Shown: piece by piece, positions 17,789 through 27,206 of the stretch
Layout: each line of letters starts with the position of its first letter
How positions within the stretch are numbered: the stretch's first letter is position 1
Made by a program: the position numbers and the translations under genes
Assembly: GCA_964478225.1 (NCBI GenBank)
Contig: CAYZHM010000008.1
Coordinates: 14,811 to 78,810 of the forward strand
Source: CAYZHM01 sp964478225
GTDB taxonomy: Bacteria; Pseudomonadota; Alphaproteobacteria; Micavibrionales; Micavibrionaceae
Direction: 5' to 3'
Length of the DNA stretch: 64,000 bases
The notes under the pieces: model-generated
The model's database searches: none
Told to the model about the DNA's origin: nothing
What the model saw: only the letters and a program-made list of their open reading frames with translations

Positions 17789-18528
17789 CAGCCATCACCC
17801 GGTCGTTTTTGTTTTACGGATGAATTTATATCTTTCCACTCAGGATTTTCATCAATCAAAGCAAGAATGTCGGAAGAACCAAACGCAGGCTTGGTTTCGT
17901 TGAGTGTTTCGAAAACCCTTCTGACAAGCTCATAATCATTAGGCTCATCAACCGTGAGGCGGATGTCATCTCTCAACAAGCAAGGATCAACCGGATTTCC
18001 ACCGATTTTAAATGTATTGGGATTAATTTGGATGTAATAACCGCCATGAACCCTGATCTTAGGATCATCGCAGAGCTCATCGGATTTTAATAGCGCACTG
18101 CGCTTAAAGCATCGCACGTTGAGCCCAATCAAGATGTTTTGGCCTAAAGAGTTGGAAACCAGATCCAGATCATTCTCTATGAGATAATTCACACAATCAT
18201 CAATCAGAACAGGATCTATAAGAGGATTATCGCCGGTAAGCTGTACGATAATATCAGGATTTTCTTCTGTGGTCCCTTCAACAATACGCTCAGTAACGTC
18301 CTCCTCTGAGCCGCGATATATTGGAACGCCAATTCTCAGGCATAAATCTTCAATAATTTTGTTCATAGGCTCGCGTGTTGATAAAACCTTTACACCCTGA
18401 ACGGTTTTTGCACGTGCAACACGCTCTATTTTCCTTTGCAACAGAGGAAGGCCGCCCAAAGGAAGCATAACTTTGCCCGGTAGACGGGTTGCACCCATGC
18501 GGGCTTCTATAGTGGCCAAAATCTTCAT
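17788..18528 (-). CDS. SpsF-like cytidylyltransferase of the CMP-sugar synthetase superfamily
   Basis: I choose the ATG at 18528 over the TTG three codons upstream, because GGA precedes it at about 5 bases. The 246-residue protein reads ATIEARMGATRLPGKVMLPLGGLPLLQRKIER, the N-terminal nucleotide loop of spore-coat SpsF and related acylneuraminate cytidylyltransferases, with QLTGDNPLIDP providing the metal-binding aspartate. It probably makes a CMP-activated sugar acid, consistent with the NeuB-like gene further up the same run. It overlaps the oxidoreductase start by one base. Confidence 0.85.
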   Translation of the reverse strand: MKILATIEARMGATRLPGKVMLPLGGLPLLQRKIERVARAKTVQGVKVLSTREPMNKIIEDLCLRIGVPIYRGSEEDVTERIVEGTTEENPDIIVQLTGDNPLIDPVLIDDCVNYLIENDLDLVSNSLGQNILIGLNVRCFKRSALLKSDELCDDPKIRVHGGYYIQINPNTFKIGGNPVDPCLLRDDIRLTVDEPNDYELVRRVFETLNETKPAFGSSDILALIDENPEWKDINSSVKQKRPGDG

Positions 18529-18566
18529 ATTTTCCAAAATATATAGTGTTTCAGGAATTGTCTACA

Positions 18567-20300
18567 TCAAGCCGCTTTTAAGGCTTTGAGCATCAGATCC
18601 CGTAAAGCAATCTTTTGCAGATCAGGCGATAAATCAGCGCTTTCATAATTTTGGCCTAAAACGGATACGATTTCGAATTGATTAAAGTAGCGTTGCACTG
18701 GAAAGACAAATCCTTGCTTTGCTTGGTTAAGGAGCGAAAGGGGCATGTAGCGTGCCAACAATCGTTTCAGCACTGATTTTTGACCGAAATGAATGAGCGC
18801 GCGTTGATCAAGACCAAAACAATAATTGGTCAGATCGCGATTAAGAAAAGGCGTTCTGATTTCAATGGATGCACGCATGCTTCCGCGATCAACCGAAGGA
18901 ATCAAATTCGCGGGCATAGTAGTTTGCAGATCGAACTGTCTTGCACCATGAACCAGGCCAAGATTTTTAGGAAATCCAAAATCCTGAATTTCGGGCAAAA
19001 GATTTTGCGACTGTCCGTTTTTTATTCTTAAAAATTGATCCTCCTTATTTTTTTTCAAGATTTCAGGAAGTAGTTTTGCTTTTTTGAAAGGGAGTTGAGC
19101 CAAAATTGGTAATAAAGGGGCAAAATACTCCGCGAAATTATACAAATGCCGTAGCCTGTAGAACATGGAGTATTTGTTGTAGCCGTAGAAAAGCTCGTCT
19201 CCGCCTAAACCGCTGAGTACTACTTTCATGTATGGCCGGACGGCTTCGGACATCTGATAGATAGAAAAAACAGTCGTGTTATCGATCGGGCAGCCATAGA
19301 AATTTGCAAGATTTTCAGGCAATTTCTGCCACAAATTACTCTCAAGACTATTGATGATCGTATGATTGATAGAAAAATGCCGGCTGATTCTTGCGGCTTG
19401 TTCTGCCTCGTCTTTGCCATCAGGAAAGGCCACCGTATAGCTATTCAAATCGACGCCCAGTTCGCATTTCGCCAAGGCGGCAACAAGCGTGCTGTCTACA
19501 CCGCTCGATAAAAATAGACCAAGTGGCACGTCAGAGCGCAGCCGCTTTTCGAGTGAAGCACACAATAAATCCCTGATTTGATCAATAACATCTTCTCCAA
19601 GCTCTGAAACCTTGCCTTTACCGATATATGGCAGGGGCGCTTTCCAATAGTGATGCTGGACAAGACGGTCATTTTTGATGATGAAATGCGCACCGGGCGG
19701 TAAGACTAATAAACCCTTGAATCCGGTTTTAGGAGGGCATAAAAACCCGAGATTTAAAAATTCCTTCTCCTCACCAATTTCAGAAGAAAACGCAAGACCA
19801 AAAGCCTGAATAAGGGCAGGGGCTTCAGATGCAAAATAGAACCCATTAGGTGTTTTATAAACATATAAAGGCTTTTCCCCAAAAGGATCAGTAACAAGAT
19901 GAACGCTGTCCCCATCTCTCATAGCGAAAGCAAACATTCCATCAAGTTTTTCGAGGGAACGATCACCCCATTTTTTCCAGGCGCCTAATAAAACTTCTGT
20001 ATCGCTGCTGGTTGAAAAACTATCGTTTTTTTCAAGCTCTTTGCGCAGTTCGAGGTAATTATAAATTTCGCCGTTATAACTTATGACCAGCCCGTTTTTT
20101 TGCATGGGTTGATTGCTACGTTTGTCGATGTCAAGGATGGAAAGCCGCGTGTGGCCCAAATAAAACCCATTTTCAGGATCTATAAATTCTCCGGTATCGT
20201 CCGGTCCTCGATGAGATAAGGAGTTTTTTATGGCACGCAATTTCTCGATATCATCATCACTGAGGGGTCTTTTAAGTTTACATCCAACAATTCCGCACAT
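18567..20300 (-). CDS. asnB: Asparagine synthetase (glutamine-hydrolysing), copy 2
   Basis: The 577-residue protein begins MCGIVGC, keeping the Cys2 nucleophile, followed by SHRGPDDTGEF and a synthetase domain with GLFLSSGVDSTLV (PP-loop) and GLGGDELFYGYNKY. All expected catalytic motifs are present. It differs clearly in sequence from the copy at the far end of the operon, so it is not a recent duplicate. It probably amidates a second sugar carboxylate or a glycan substituent. It lies 12 bases downstream of the third, divergent family member. Confidence 0.92.
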   Translation of the reverse strand: MCGIVGCKLKRPLSDDDIEKLRAIKNSLSHRGPDDTGEFIDPENGFYLGHTRLSILDIDKRSNQPMQKNGLVISYNGEIYNYLELRKELEKNDSFSTSSDTEVLLGAWKKWGDRSLEKLDGMFAFAMRDGDSVHLVTDPFGEKPLYVYKTPNGFYFASEAPALIQAFGLAFSSEIGEEKEFLNLGFLCPPKTGFKGLLVLPPGAHFIIKNDRLVQHHYWKAPLPYIGKGKVSELGEDVIDQIRDLLCASLEKRLRSDVPLGLFLSSGVDSTLVAALAKCELGVDLNSYTVAFPDGKDEAEQAARISRHFSINHTIINSLESNLWQKLPENLANFYGCPIDNTTVFSIYQMSEAVRPYMKVVLSGLGGDELFYGYNKYSMFYRLRHLYNFAEYFAPLLPILAQLPFKKAKLLPEILKKNKEDQFLRIKNGQSQNLLPEIQDFGFPKNLGLVHGARQFDLQTTMPANLIPSVDRGSMRASIEIRTPFLNRDLTNYCFGLDQRALIHFGQKSVLKRLLARYMPLSLLNQAKQGFVFPVQRYFNQFEIVSVLGQNYESADLSPDLQKIALRDLMLKALKAA

Positions 20301-20312
20301 GTCTTAAAATTC

Positions 20313-22115
20313 CTAGTTGTAAACCGCTTTAAAAAATTTGTAATAAGAGAGGAGAGTAACCAGAAAAGATCCGCCGTGCTTTTCCTGCAAAATCTGTTTG
20401 TAGTTGTTCTTGATGCTTTTCCAGTCCAGAAAAGAGATGAGTGTATGGAAGTCATGATCATTGATATATTTTTCGATTTCATCTTCAAAACCCCCATGAA
20501 AATAATTTTCACGGCCAGGCCAAGTGCGGTCTTTGCCCTCAGGCGTGCGATAGGTTTTTTGGTTTGAAATTGAGCGCATAAGTTTCCGGTATATGACGTA
20601 AGCACTTTTTTTGTAAGGCCCCCAACCGGCCGGCATACCGTGATTGGCAGTACGCATATTGGCAATAATCGGATTTTTTAAATACATTGCACCTCTGATA
20701 ATATCACCGTGTAATCTGTATTGGTGCGGAAGGGATAAATAAAAATCATACAAATCATTATCAAAGCTGGGAGTACGAAGCTCTCCGCATGTCCGCTTGC
20801 TGAGGGCGTTTGAGAACGTATAATGTTTGGATATTTGATGCAAAATCAGATATTCCCAATGATCGTAAGGATTGTCGGACAGAGTTTTTGCTTTGTTATA
20901 TTTCTCGCGAACTGTATTTGTAAGACTTTCCTGCAAGGCAGATTTTTGAGAGTCATCGATAAAATATTGGCAAAAATCATATTTCAGCCGGAAAGAGATT
21001 TTCTTGGTAAAATACTGCAAAATGTTACCAGGAAACGGTAAGAGCTGCCTTAAATATGTATGTCGACCAAACAGGTGGTAATACTGTGCGTGCAGATACA
21101 TACCCTGATACATGTAATCCAATCCGTGACCGTGTAAAAAAACGTCTGCTGTGGGTTTAGGGTTTATGAAGGATTTAAGAAAAATAGCATGATCATAGGA
21201 GTAAAGGCCGCCGCTAAGCGCCGTTGATTCATCTAGGATTTTCTCAAAAAAGGCCTCATCTAACTTACAAAATACATGATCGTGACCGCTAGCTTCAGCA
21301 ATCGCCTGTGCGGCCTTCACCTCTAAGTTATCGGAAAAGGATAGCGTATAACATGTAGCACCGGGGTCAGTGTACATACTCACTAGGCGGCTATCATGCC
21401 CACCGCTTAAAAAAATACCCGTTGTTTTTCCTGCACCCGCTGCTCTTGTTTGTACAGCATGAGAAAAAAGGTTGGAAAAGATATTGATAAGCTCTCTCTT
21501 TGATGCAGACAGGTTTTTTTCGTAGTTCGGGGTCCAATAAGATCGAATGTTGTTGGATTTGCCCGCAATTGTAAGAATAGAAGCTGGAGCAAGACTTTGC
21601 GAGCAATTGTCGTGGGTATGGTTTCCAACTAAACGGTTAAGTACAAAAAACTCATACGCCCTTTCAGGAAGGAGTCTAAAGCCGCTCCAGTTTTTACAGT
21701 GCTTAGCCAAACTCAAATAAGAGTAACTTAGAACAAACTCTTCTTCATTCATGGCCCAAAAAGCCGGATAGGATGTGAAACGATCATTGCATATTTGTAA
21801 AACTTGTTTCTGAAAATCGAATAGAACGATAAGAAATTCGCCGTTTAGTGACTTGCAAACCTTATCAAGGTTTTCAGAATTTAGAATTGTCTGCGCCGTA
21901 AGAGCACGATCAACCCTGGATTCAATTATAGGGCTGCCAATCACCACAACTGCTTTGTCTGGGCTTCGCACGAAATGAAAAATATTATCGCAGTTTTTTT
22001 TGCTTATAACCAAAGGAGCAACGCTTTCGGCAAAAACACCGTCAACGATATCGATCTGGTTTGGCTTCAGCTTTAGTTTCCAGCATAGCGTTATATCTTG
22101 GAGAGCTGCTGACAT
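20313..22115 (-). CDS. Asparagine-synthetase-related protein lacking the N-terminal Cys nucleophile
   Basis: The 600-residue protein aligns in layout with asparagine synthetases but starts MSAALQDITLCWK, with no Met-Cys-Gly. It cannot use Cys2 to hydrolyse glutamine. The C-terminal AMP-forming domain keeps a PP-loop variant TGIFLSGGHDSRLVSMY near residue 230. Related proteins adenylate a carboxylate and use ammonia or an amine (beta-lactam synthetase type, lasso-peptide and capsule loci). It sits next to the intact copy 2, so the pair might share ammonia or act on the same substrate. Function beyond ATP-dependent amide or amide-like bond formation is unknown. Confidence 0.78.
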   Translation of the reverse strand: MSAALQDITLCWKLKLKPNQIDIVDGVFAESVAPLVISKKNCDNIFHFVRSPDKAVVVIGSPIIESRVDRALTAQTILNSENLDKVCKSLNGEFLIVLFDFQKQVLQICNDRFTSYPAFWAMNEEEFVLSYSYLSLAKHCKNWSGFRLLPERAYEFFVLNRLVGNHTHDNCSQSLAPASILTIAGKSNNIRSYWTPNYEKNLSASKRELINIFSNLFSHAVQTRAAGAGKTTGIFLSGGHDSRLVSMYTDPGATCYTLSFSDNLEVKAAQAIAEASGHDHVFCKLDEAFFEKILDESTALSGGLYSYDHAIFLKSFINPKPTADVFLHGHGLDYMYQGMYLHAQYYHLFGRHTYLRQLLPFPGNILQYFTKKISFRLKYDFCQYFIDDSQKSALQESLTNTVREKYNKAKTLSDNPYDHWEYLILHQISKHYTFSNALSKRTCGELRTPSFDNDLYDFYLSLPHQYRLHGDIIRGAMYLKNPIIANMRTANHGMPAGWGPYKKSAYVIYRKLMRSISNQKTYRTPEGKDRTWPGRENYFHGGFEDEIEKYINDHDFHTLISFLDWKSIKNNYKQILQEKHGGSFLVTLLSYYKFFKAVYN

Positions 22116-22123
22116 ATTATCAA

Positions 22124-23083
22124 TTATGAAGGCGTTAGAAGAACCGTTCTGGCTCCGCCTGTTTGTGTAAGGATCTTAACTGTATCGGCTGCAGATATGT
22201 TTTCAAATATGGCTTTTTTCTCTCCGTCTGAATCTACATAAGTTGATGGGGAATAGCCGAGGGATTGAATGCGCTCTGTGCCGCTCTGCGCATTTGAAGA
22301 CAACTGTTTTGTAATATAGCCTGCAGCAAACAATCTTTCCAAAACTGGAGCAAAATCATGGTCTTTGTTGTAACATGATATATGGGGTTCAAAGCATATT
22401 GCGGGCTTGTAAGCGCCCGCCTCAATATCTTCCAACATACCTATAATAATCTCAAGCTCATGACCCTCAACATCCATCCGAATAAGGTCTGGAGGCCCAT
22501 ATTTTTGAACAAGGTCAGGAATACTGTATGTTTCTACGTCTATAACCGTTCCACTGAGATGAGCTGCAGCGGAGCCTTTAGGATGAAAGGTGTGAAGATT
22601 GGACTGATGTGCAAGATGAAAGGAGGCGATGCCGGTTTTATCCGATATCCCGGCGTTGATAACTGTTACCAGATCTGAGGATACTGCGTTGAGTTCCAGG
22701 TTTCTTTTCAAAAGCTCTACATTCTGGGGGGAAGGTTCAATCGCAATGATTTTTCCGTTTCGCTTGATAGCTGCAGTCTCCATAAGAACATAGTAGCCAA
22801 TATTGGCGCCGATGTCGTATATGGTCATGCCAGGCTTTAGAAAATCCTCGAGTATGATTTTATGATCGACTTCCCTGGTCCCAAATAATATCAAAGAACG
22901 TGAAATTCCTGTATCAGCCGTATCCAAATACATTCGGTAAGAGTTATTCACCAAACGTTTAAAATATCTTAGCCCAAGGCATGATTTTTGAAATTTGCAT
23001 AATACGTCATGAAAGATGGCAACGCTCGTGACGATCGGGCCTCGATTTTGTAATGTTTGAAGCGCGCCTTGCATACTGGACAT
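22124..23083 (-). CDS. FkbM-family methyltransferase 1
   Basis: The 319-residue protein has the FkbM pattern: YDIGANIGYYVLMETA for SAM binding, IAIEPSPQNVELLKRNLELN, and LIRMDVEGHELEIIIGM. These enzymes O-methylate sugars and natural products, and are common in capsule and O-antigen clusters. It is one of two adjacent FkbM genes, separated by no bases. They differ enough in sequence to suggest different acceptor positions. One of them could supply the O-methyl group on a phosphoramidate, but that is speculation. Confidence 0.88.
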   Translation of the reverse strand: MSSMQGALQTLQNRGPIVTSVAIFHDVLCKFQKSCLGLRYFKRLVNNSYRMYLDTADTGISRSLILFGTREVDHKIILEDFLKPGMTIYDIGANIGYYVLMETAAIKRNGKIIAIEPSPQNVELLKRNLELNAVSSDLVTVINAGISDKTGIASFHLAHQSNLHTFHPKGSAAAHLSGTVIDVETYSIPDLVQKYGPPDLIRMDVEGHELEIIIGMLEDIEAGAYKPAICFEPHISCYNKDHDFAPVLERLFAAGYITKQLSSNAQSGTERIQSLGYSPSTYVDSDGEKKAIFENISAADTVKILTQTGGARTVLLTPS

Positions 23084-23935
23084 CTAATTTAACTCCTTTG
23101 AGGATTGCTCAAGTTTTTTTGGCTCCAGCACATACTCATCCAAACGAATATCTGTGGCCAGAGTGCCGTCCGGGTTTTTTATCTCGTACCCCATATCTTT
23201 GATCAACTCAAGTAAATCACTGAGTTTAGATCCAAGTTTTTCGATGTGAGAGGGGTGTATGCTTAAAAATATGAGAGGTTTGTACCCTTTGAGGGTTTTT
23301 GCTGCACCTTTTAAAACCATGATTTCTGCACCCTCGACATCAATTTTTACAAGATCTGGTGCAATATTATTTTTATCGCAAAAGCTATCGAGAGTTATCT
23401 GGTGCCGCTGAGTCGTGACAAAATTGCCTTTGTCCTTCAGCATGAGCAAGGAATTCATGCCATTATCTTTTGTGTCCTCAAAGAAGGTGACGCTCTCTTT
23501 TTCTTCATTTCCTACAAGACAGTCTGATACAAAAATATTATCGATATTGTTGTTTCGAATGTGAAAGTTCAAATATTCACGGTTTATTTGTGCCGGCTCA
23601 AAGGCATAAACCGATCCGCCCGATTTTATAGCTTGTGACGCGGGCAAAGACACCAAACCTATGTGTGCGCCCACATCAATGACACATGATTTATCTCTGC
23701 AGGCTTCAACAAAAGCTACAAATCCGGAGTTATGCCCTTGTCCCCAATTTTCAAAATTGCTGAACATAAAATTCGGATGCATGAGAAAAGGCCCATAAGG
23801 CCCGATAAACTGCTTAACCGGGTTCTTGTAAGCTGTTTTTTTTATCGCAACTCTCAAAATGCTTCCGCCCATTCTCCATAGCGGCTCAAGCTTTTTAAGC
23901 TGTCCGTGGCGCAATTTTCTAAGTTCAGCAAGCAT
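23084..23935 (-). CDS. FkbM-family methyltransferase 2
   Basis: The 283-residue protein shows VIDVGAHIGLVSLPA (SAM site), VYAFEPAQINREYL and LVKIDVEGAEIMVLKG, all diagnostic of the FkbM family. Its start overlaps the glycosyltransferase stop by 11 bases. It is likely to methylate a hydroxyl of the surface glycan. The C-terminal tail is slightly extended compared with its partner. Confidence 0.88.
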   Translation of the reverse strand: MLAELRKLRHGQLKKLEPLWRMGGSILRVAIKKTAYKNPVKQFIGPYGPFLMHPNFMFSNFENWGQGHNSGFVAFVEACRDKSCVIDVGAHIGLVSLPASQAIKSGGSVYAFEPAQINREYLNFHIRNNNIDNIFVSDCLVGNEEKESVTFFEDTKDNGMNSLLMLKDKGNFVTTQRHQITLDSFCDKNNIAPDLVKIDVEGAEIMVLKGAAKTLKGYKPLIFLSIHPSHIEKLGSKLSDLLELIKDMGYEIKNPDGTLATDIRLDEYVLEPKKLEQSSKELN

Positions 23936-25157
23936 GTCTTATACAGCTATTCAAAAGTTCGATTTCTTGGGAAATTCTATTGTCCCACGAAGAAATATGG
24001 GTTTGAGAAAATTCCCGCGCGGCCTTCGCATATTTTTCGCGCAGTTCGCGTGAGTTTATGAGCTTCTCCAGGCTTTTGGCAAGAGCCTCGTCATCAGCTT
24101 GAGGTCCATACCGCAAGGCCGCTTTCTCAGATAAAAAAGCATCAGTTTCAACATCAACGCCGCTTATTTTGTTGGGCTCTGGAACAACTGTACATAGCCC
24201 ATCGCTTAAGGCTTCAATTGTCGTGTTTGTCATGTTGCCATGCGTGCCGCAAGAAACGTAGATATTGCTTTGCAGCCTCACATATTTCATTTGTTCTGCG
24301 GTTAGGCCGCCCAGAAACACAAAAAGATCATTTAAACCGTAATCCTCAACCTTTTGACGCATCCATGGGTACTGGCTGCCGTAACCTGCAACCAAGACCC
24401 TGAATTCTGTATTACCTGTTTCCTTTAGGTTTTTGATAGCATTGAGAAAAACATCGAGACCCTTTAATTTTTCAAGACGCCCGGCAAAAAGAATAGAAAC
24501 CTTTTCCGAAACGGGCAGGGGAATTGTTGCAGGTTCCAGATCATGGTCATAACCATTCACTAGCATATGTTTATTTACAGAAGGGTGCAGCGACTTTTCC
24601 ATCCATAGCTGCCCACCGCTGCCATCAAGACTACAAATGACGGCCGCGAAAGGGCTTCGAACAAGAAACCTGTAAAAGTGCGAACGGAGCCTTTTGCTTT
24701 TTAGAGCACCGTGCATTTCTTCCAAAACACCCATGACGCGCCAAATGACAGGAATCTTGGTTGTTCTGGTCAGAACGGCCGCCGGGAAAATATTCACGCG
24801 ATCACAGTAAATCAAGTCAGGTTTAAATTTTTGAACTTGGGCACAAATAATCAGACATTGCCTAAGGTCACGAAATTTATCTCTAAACTTCCAAAACCAC
24901 GCGGGAAAATAGTTGCTGCCTGCCAGAACCTGAATTGGTGTCTTGAGGCCATCTATTTTTATAATTTGGTCTGTTTTTTTGTCCCAGGTTGAATTGTAAT
25001 CTTTCGCGGTCATAATAATCCGCAGTTCATGGGTTTCTGATTGATCTAAGTATGAGAGCATTTTTGCAACTGTGGGCGCGCCTTTAGGATTCCATATACC
25101 TGTTTTGAGGCTTTCCTCAAATCCAGAAAATAATCGGCAGATATATAAAATTTTCAT
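23925..25157 (-). CDS. Glycosyltransferase family 4
   Basis: The 410-residue protein is a GT-B glycosyltransferase: an N-terminal acceptor domain, VSILFAGRLEKLKGLDVFLNAI introducing the donor-binding domain, and a C-terminal STTIEALSDGL-like segment (TNTTIEALSDGLCTVVPE) with the E-x7-E pattern partly kept. It adds a sugar to the growing unit in the cytoplasm. It is the second gene of the minus-strand run, one base from the NeuB-like gene. Confidence 0.88.
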   Translation of the reverse strand: MKILYICRLFSGFEESLKTGIWNPKGAPTVAKMLSYLDQSETHELRIIMTAKDYNSTWDKKTDQIIKIDGLKTPIQVLAGSNYFPAWFWKFRDKFRDLRQCLIICAQVQKFKPDLIYCDRVNIFPAAVLTRTTKIPVIWRVMGVLEEMHGALKSKRLRSHFYRFLVRSPFAAVICSLDGSGGQLWMEKSLHPSVNKHMLVNGYDHDLEPATIPLPVSEKVSILFAGRLEKLKGLDVFLNAIKNLKETGNTEFRVLVAGYGSQYPWMRQKVEDYGLNDLFVFLGGLTAEQMKYVRLQSNIYVSCGTHGNMTNTTIEALSDGLCTVVPEPNKISGVDVETDAFLSEKAALRYGPQADDEALAKSLEKLINSRELREKYAKAAREFSQTHISSWDNRISQEIELLNSCIRHAC

Positions 25158-25158
25158 C

Positions 25159-25884
25159 CTAAGCCGCGGCTTTATACATTTTCACCAGATCGTCCCGGAA
25201 CGACACGATTGTTTTGAGCTCTTCAGGCGTCATGCTGCCCTGATGATCCGGCCCGTATAGGCTCTTGTCGATCGTAAAGTGCTTTTCAAGGATTTTTGCA
25301 CCTTTGGTCATGGCAAAGATAGGGGCGGTAATTCCAATTGTATGGTCTGAAAAGCCACATATGGGGCCTTTTACAAAATCCACGTTCTCAAAATCCAGGT
25401 CTTCCAGGCTTGTTGGGTATTTTGATACGCAATAAAGGAAGCTGACATCATGAGCATTGATATGCGGTAAACCGGCTTCGTTCCACATCCCAAGAGAAGC
25501 AACGACAGGTTTTTTGGTTTTCTCGATAGCTTTGATCATCGCATCGTCACGAATGGAGCGTGAAGCGATTTTATATCTTTTGGCGCCGACTTCTTCGAGC
25601 CAAGACACGCGCTCGACATCAAAAGGTGAAGCCATAAACTCAATTCCCTCTTTATCGCAAATCTCGGCCAGGGAATTGAGGTCATCACGCGATAGCTCAG
25701 TTTCACAATTGTAATCAAACCACTCATTGCCGTCTTCTTTACTCGGAAAAAGGGTTTTGGCGTCGAAAAGCTGAAATTTGGCAACATCGGCGCCGCATTC
25801 CTTGGCGGCTTGTATGAGGTCTTTGGCAAGCACCATATCCCCATTATGATTTTGCCCAATCTCCGCAATAATTTCGCAGCGCAT
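25159..25884 (-). CDS. NeuB-like sialic-acid-synthase-family protein lacking the SAF domain
   Basis: The 241-residue protein starts IIAEIGQNHNGDMVLAKDLIQAAKE and carries ADVAKFQ, EFMASPFD, RYKIASR, the GFSDHTIG segment and a late LEKHFTIDK. This is the TIM barrel of N-acylneuraminate synthases (NeuB, SpsE), which condense phosphoenolpyruvate with a sugar. Full-length family members are about 340 residues, with a C-terminal antifreeze-like (SAF) domain that closes the active site. It is absent here and the stop is clean. An AAAGG ribosome site lies 7-8 bases upstream. It is the first gene of the 16-gene run and diverges from the plus-strand glycosyltransferase across an 83-base promoter region. 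Confidence 0.85.
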   Translation of the reverse strand: MRCEIIAEIGQNHNGDMVLAKDLIQAAKECGADVAKFQLFDAKTLFPSKEDGNEWFDYNCETELSRDDLNSLAEICDKEGIEFMASPFDVERVSWLEEVGAKRYKIASRSIRDDAMIKAIEKTKKPVVASLGMWNEAGLPHINAHDVSFLYCVSKYPTSLEDLDFENVDFVKGPICGFSDHTIGITAPIFAMTKGAKILEKHFTIDKSLYGPDHQGSMTPEELKTIVSFRDDLVKMYKAAA

Positions 25885-25967
25885 ACGAAAACCCTTTCTT
25901 CAAATAAGATAGCCGATTATGTTCAGTTGTTTACTAGCATTAATTGAAAGGGTATTCAAAGCCAATC

Positions 25968-27206
25968 ATGCAACGCAAAACGCTCGCCATGCCGACTTCT
26001 TCGTTTTTGCCCAACCTTGGCGGGATGGAGGTTGGACTACATAATATAGCAAAGAGGGTTGCTGATCATGGCTGGGACCCTGTAGTTATTGCACCTTATT
26101 CTCATGTGAAGGCCCTGCGTGAATTGAAATGGGATTTGCCCTATAAGGTTATATCATTCCCTCCTAAAATATTTTCTTTGCTTAATTTCTCTCCTGCTTT
26201 GGGGTTTAAAGCCTTGGACCTGTATTTTTCATGGTTACAGCAAAAACATCATTTTTCATTTTGGCATGTCACAATGGGCTATCCGACGGGTTGCGCGGTG
26301 GTTCATTTTGCTGAAGCACAGGAAAAGGGAGGGAAAAGAATAAATTATCTTGTTCGTTGTGCAGGCGAGGATATTCAGAAGCAAGCAGACATCGGATACG
26401 GTATGCGGCTTGATCCGCGTTTGGATCAGATCATATCCTCAATTTTGCCCCGTGCGCGGATTTTGGCAGCGATTACGCAAAGCGTTCGAGACGAGTACAG
26501 AGCCTTGGGCGTCCCGGACGATCGCATTGCAGATATCCCAAACGGCGTTGATGTGCAGAGATTTCAGCAAAATACCATGCGTCATGAACTAAGGAAATCA
26601 TTAGGGATTGAGAGTGATGAGTTGCTCATTTTGAGCGTTGGCCGTCATCACCCAAAAAAGAACTTTAAGATGCTCTTGGTCGCCGGAGAATATCTCCTTG
26701 CTCAGGGCGTTGATAACTTCAAAATTGTAATCGCAGGCCGCAATGTAAGCAGGCTTGTAGAAGAGGCGGCGGGCAAAAAAATTGCGGCTCATCTCATTTT
26801 CAAGGAAGAACTCGGAAAACAAAACAGTGCTAAAGAAGATACTCTTAATCTCCCATCTGAAGAACTGGTGGGACTTTACAAGGCAGCAGATATTTTTGCT
26901 TTTCCCTCGCTAATCGAAACGTTTGGGATCGTCTTGGTGGAGGCTATGGCAGCTGAACTGCCTGTTCTTGCTATGGATGTTCCAGGCTGCAGAGACATTT
27001 TGGAGGATGGAAAGTGGGGGTTGTTGGCTAACCCGGAAGATCCTGAGAGCTTTCAAACCAAACTTAAGGTTCTGGTAAACGATAAAGCTTTAAGAAAATC
27101 TCTCACGGAAAAATCTGGAGAGCGCGTCATCGATTTTAGTTGGAATGGCATCGTAGAAAAATATGTCAAAATTTATGATGCGGAAACATCAAAAGGCCAA
27201 ACCTAA
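25968..27206 (+). CDS. Glycosyltransferase family 4
   Basis: I start at the ATG at 25968; a TTG eight codons upstream lacks a ribosome site. The 412-residue protein has an N-terminal SSFLPNLGGMEVGLHNIAKR, the donor-domain entry ILSVGRHHPKKNFKMLL, and FAFPSLIETFGIVLVEAMAAELPVLA with the conserved E-x7-E. It is a typical GT-B retaining enzyme. It opens a three-gene unit with an O-acyltransferase and its partner, overlapping the next start by one base. Confidence 0.88.
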   Translation: MQRKTLAMPTSSFLPNLGGMEVGLHNIAKRVADHGWDPVVIAPYSHVKALRELKWDLPYKVISFPPKIFSLLNFSPALGFKALDLYFSWLQQKHHFSFWHVTMGYPTGCAVVHFAEAQEKGGKRINYLVRCAGEDIQKQADIGYGMRLDPRLDQIISSILPRARILAAITQSVRDEYRALGVPDDRIADIPNGVDVQRFQQNTMRHELRKSLGIESDELLILSVGRHHPKKNFKMLLVAGEYLLAQGVDNFKIVIAGRNVSRLVEEAAGKKIAAHLIFKEELGKQNSAKEDTLNLPSEELVGLYKAADIFAFPSLIETFGIVLVEAMAAELPVLAMDVPGCRDILEDGKWGLLANPEDPESFQTKLKVLVNDKALRKSLTEKSGERVIDFSWNGIVEKYVKIYDAETSKGQT

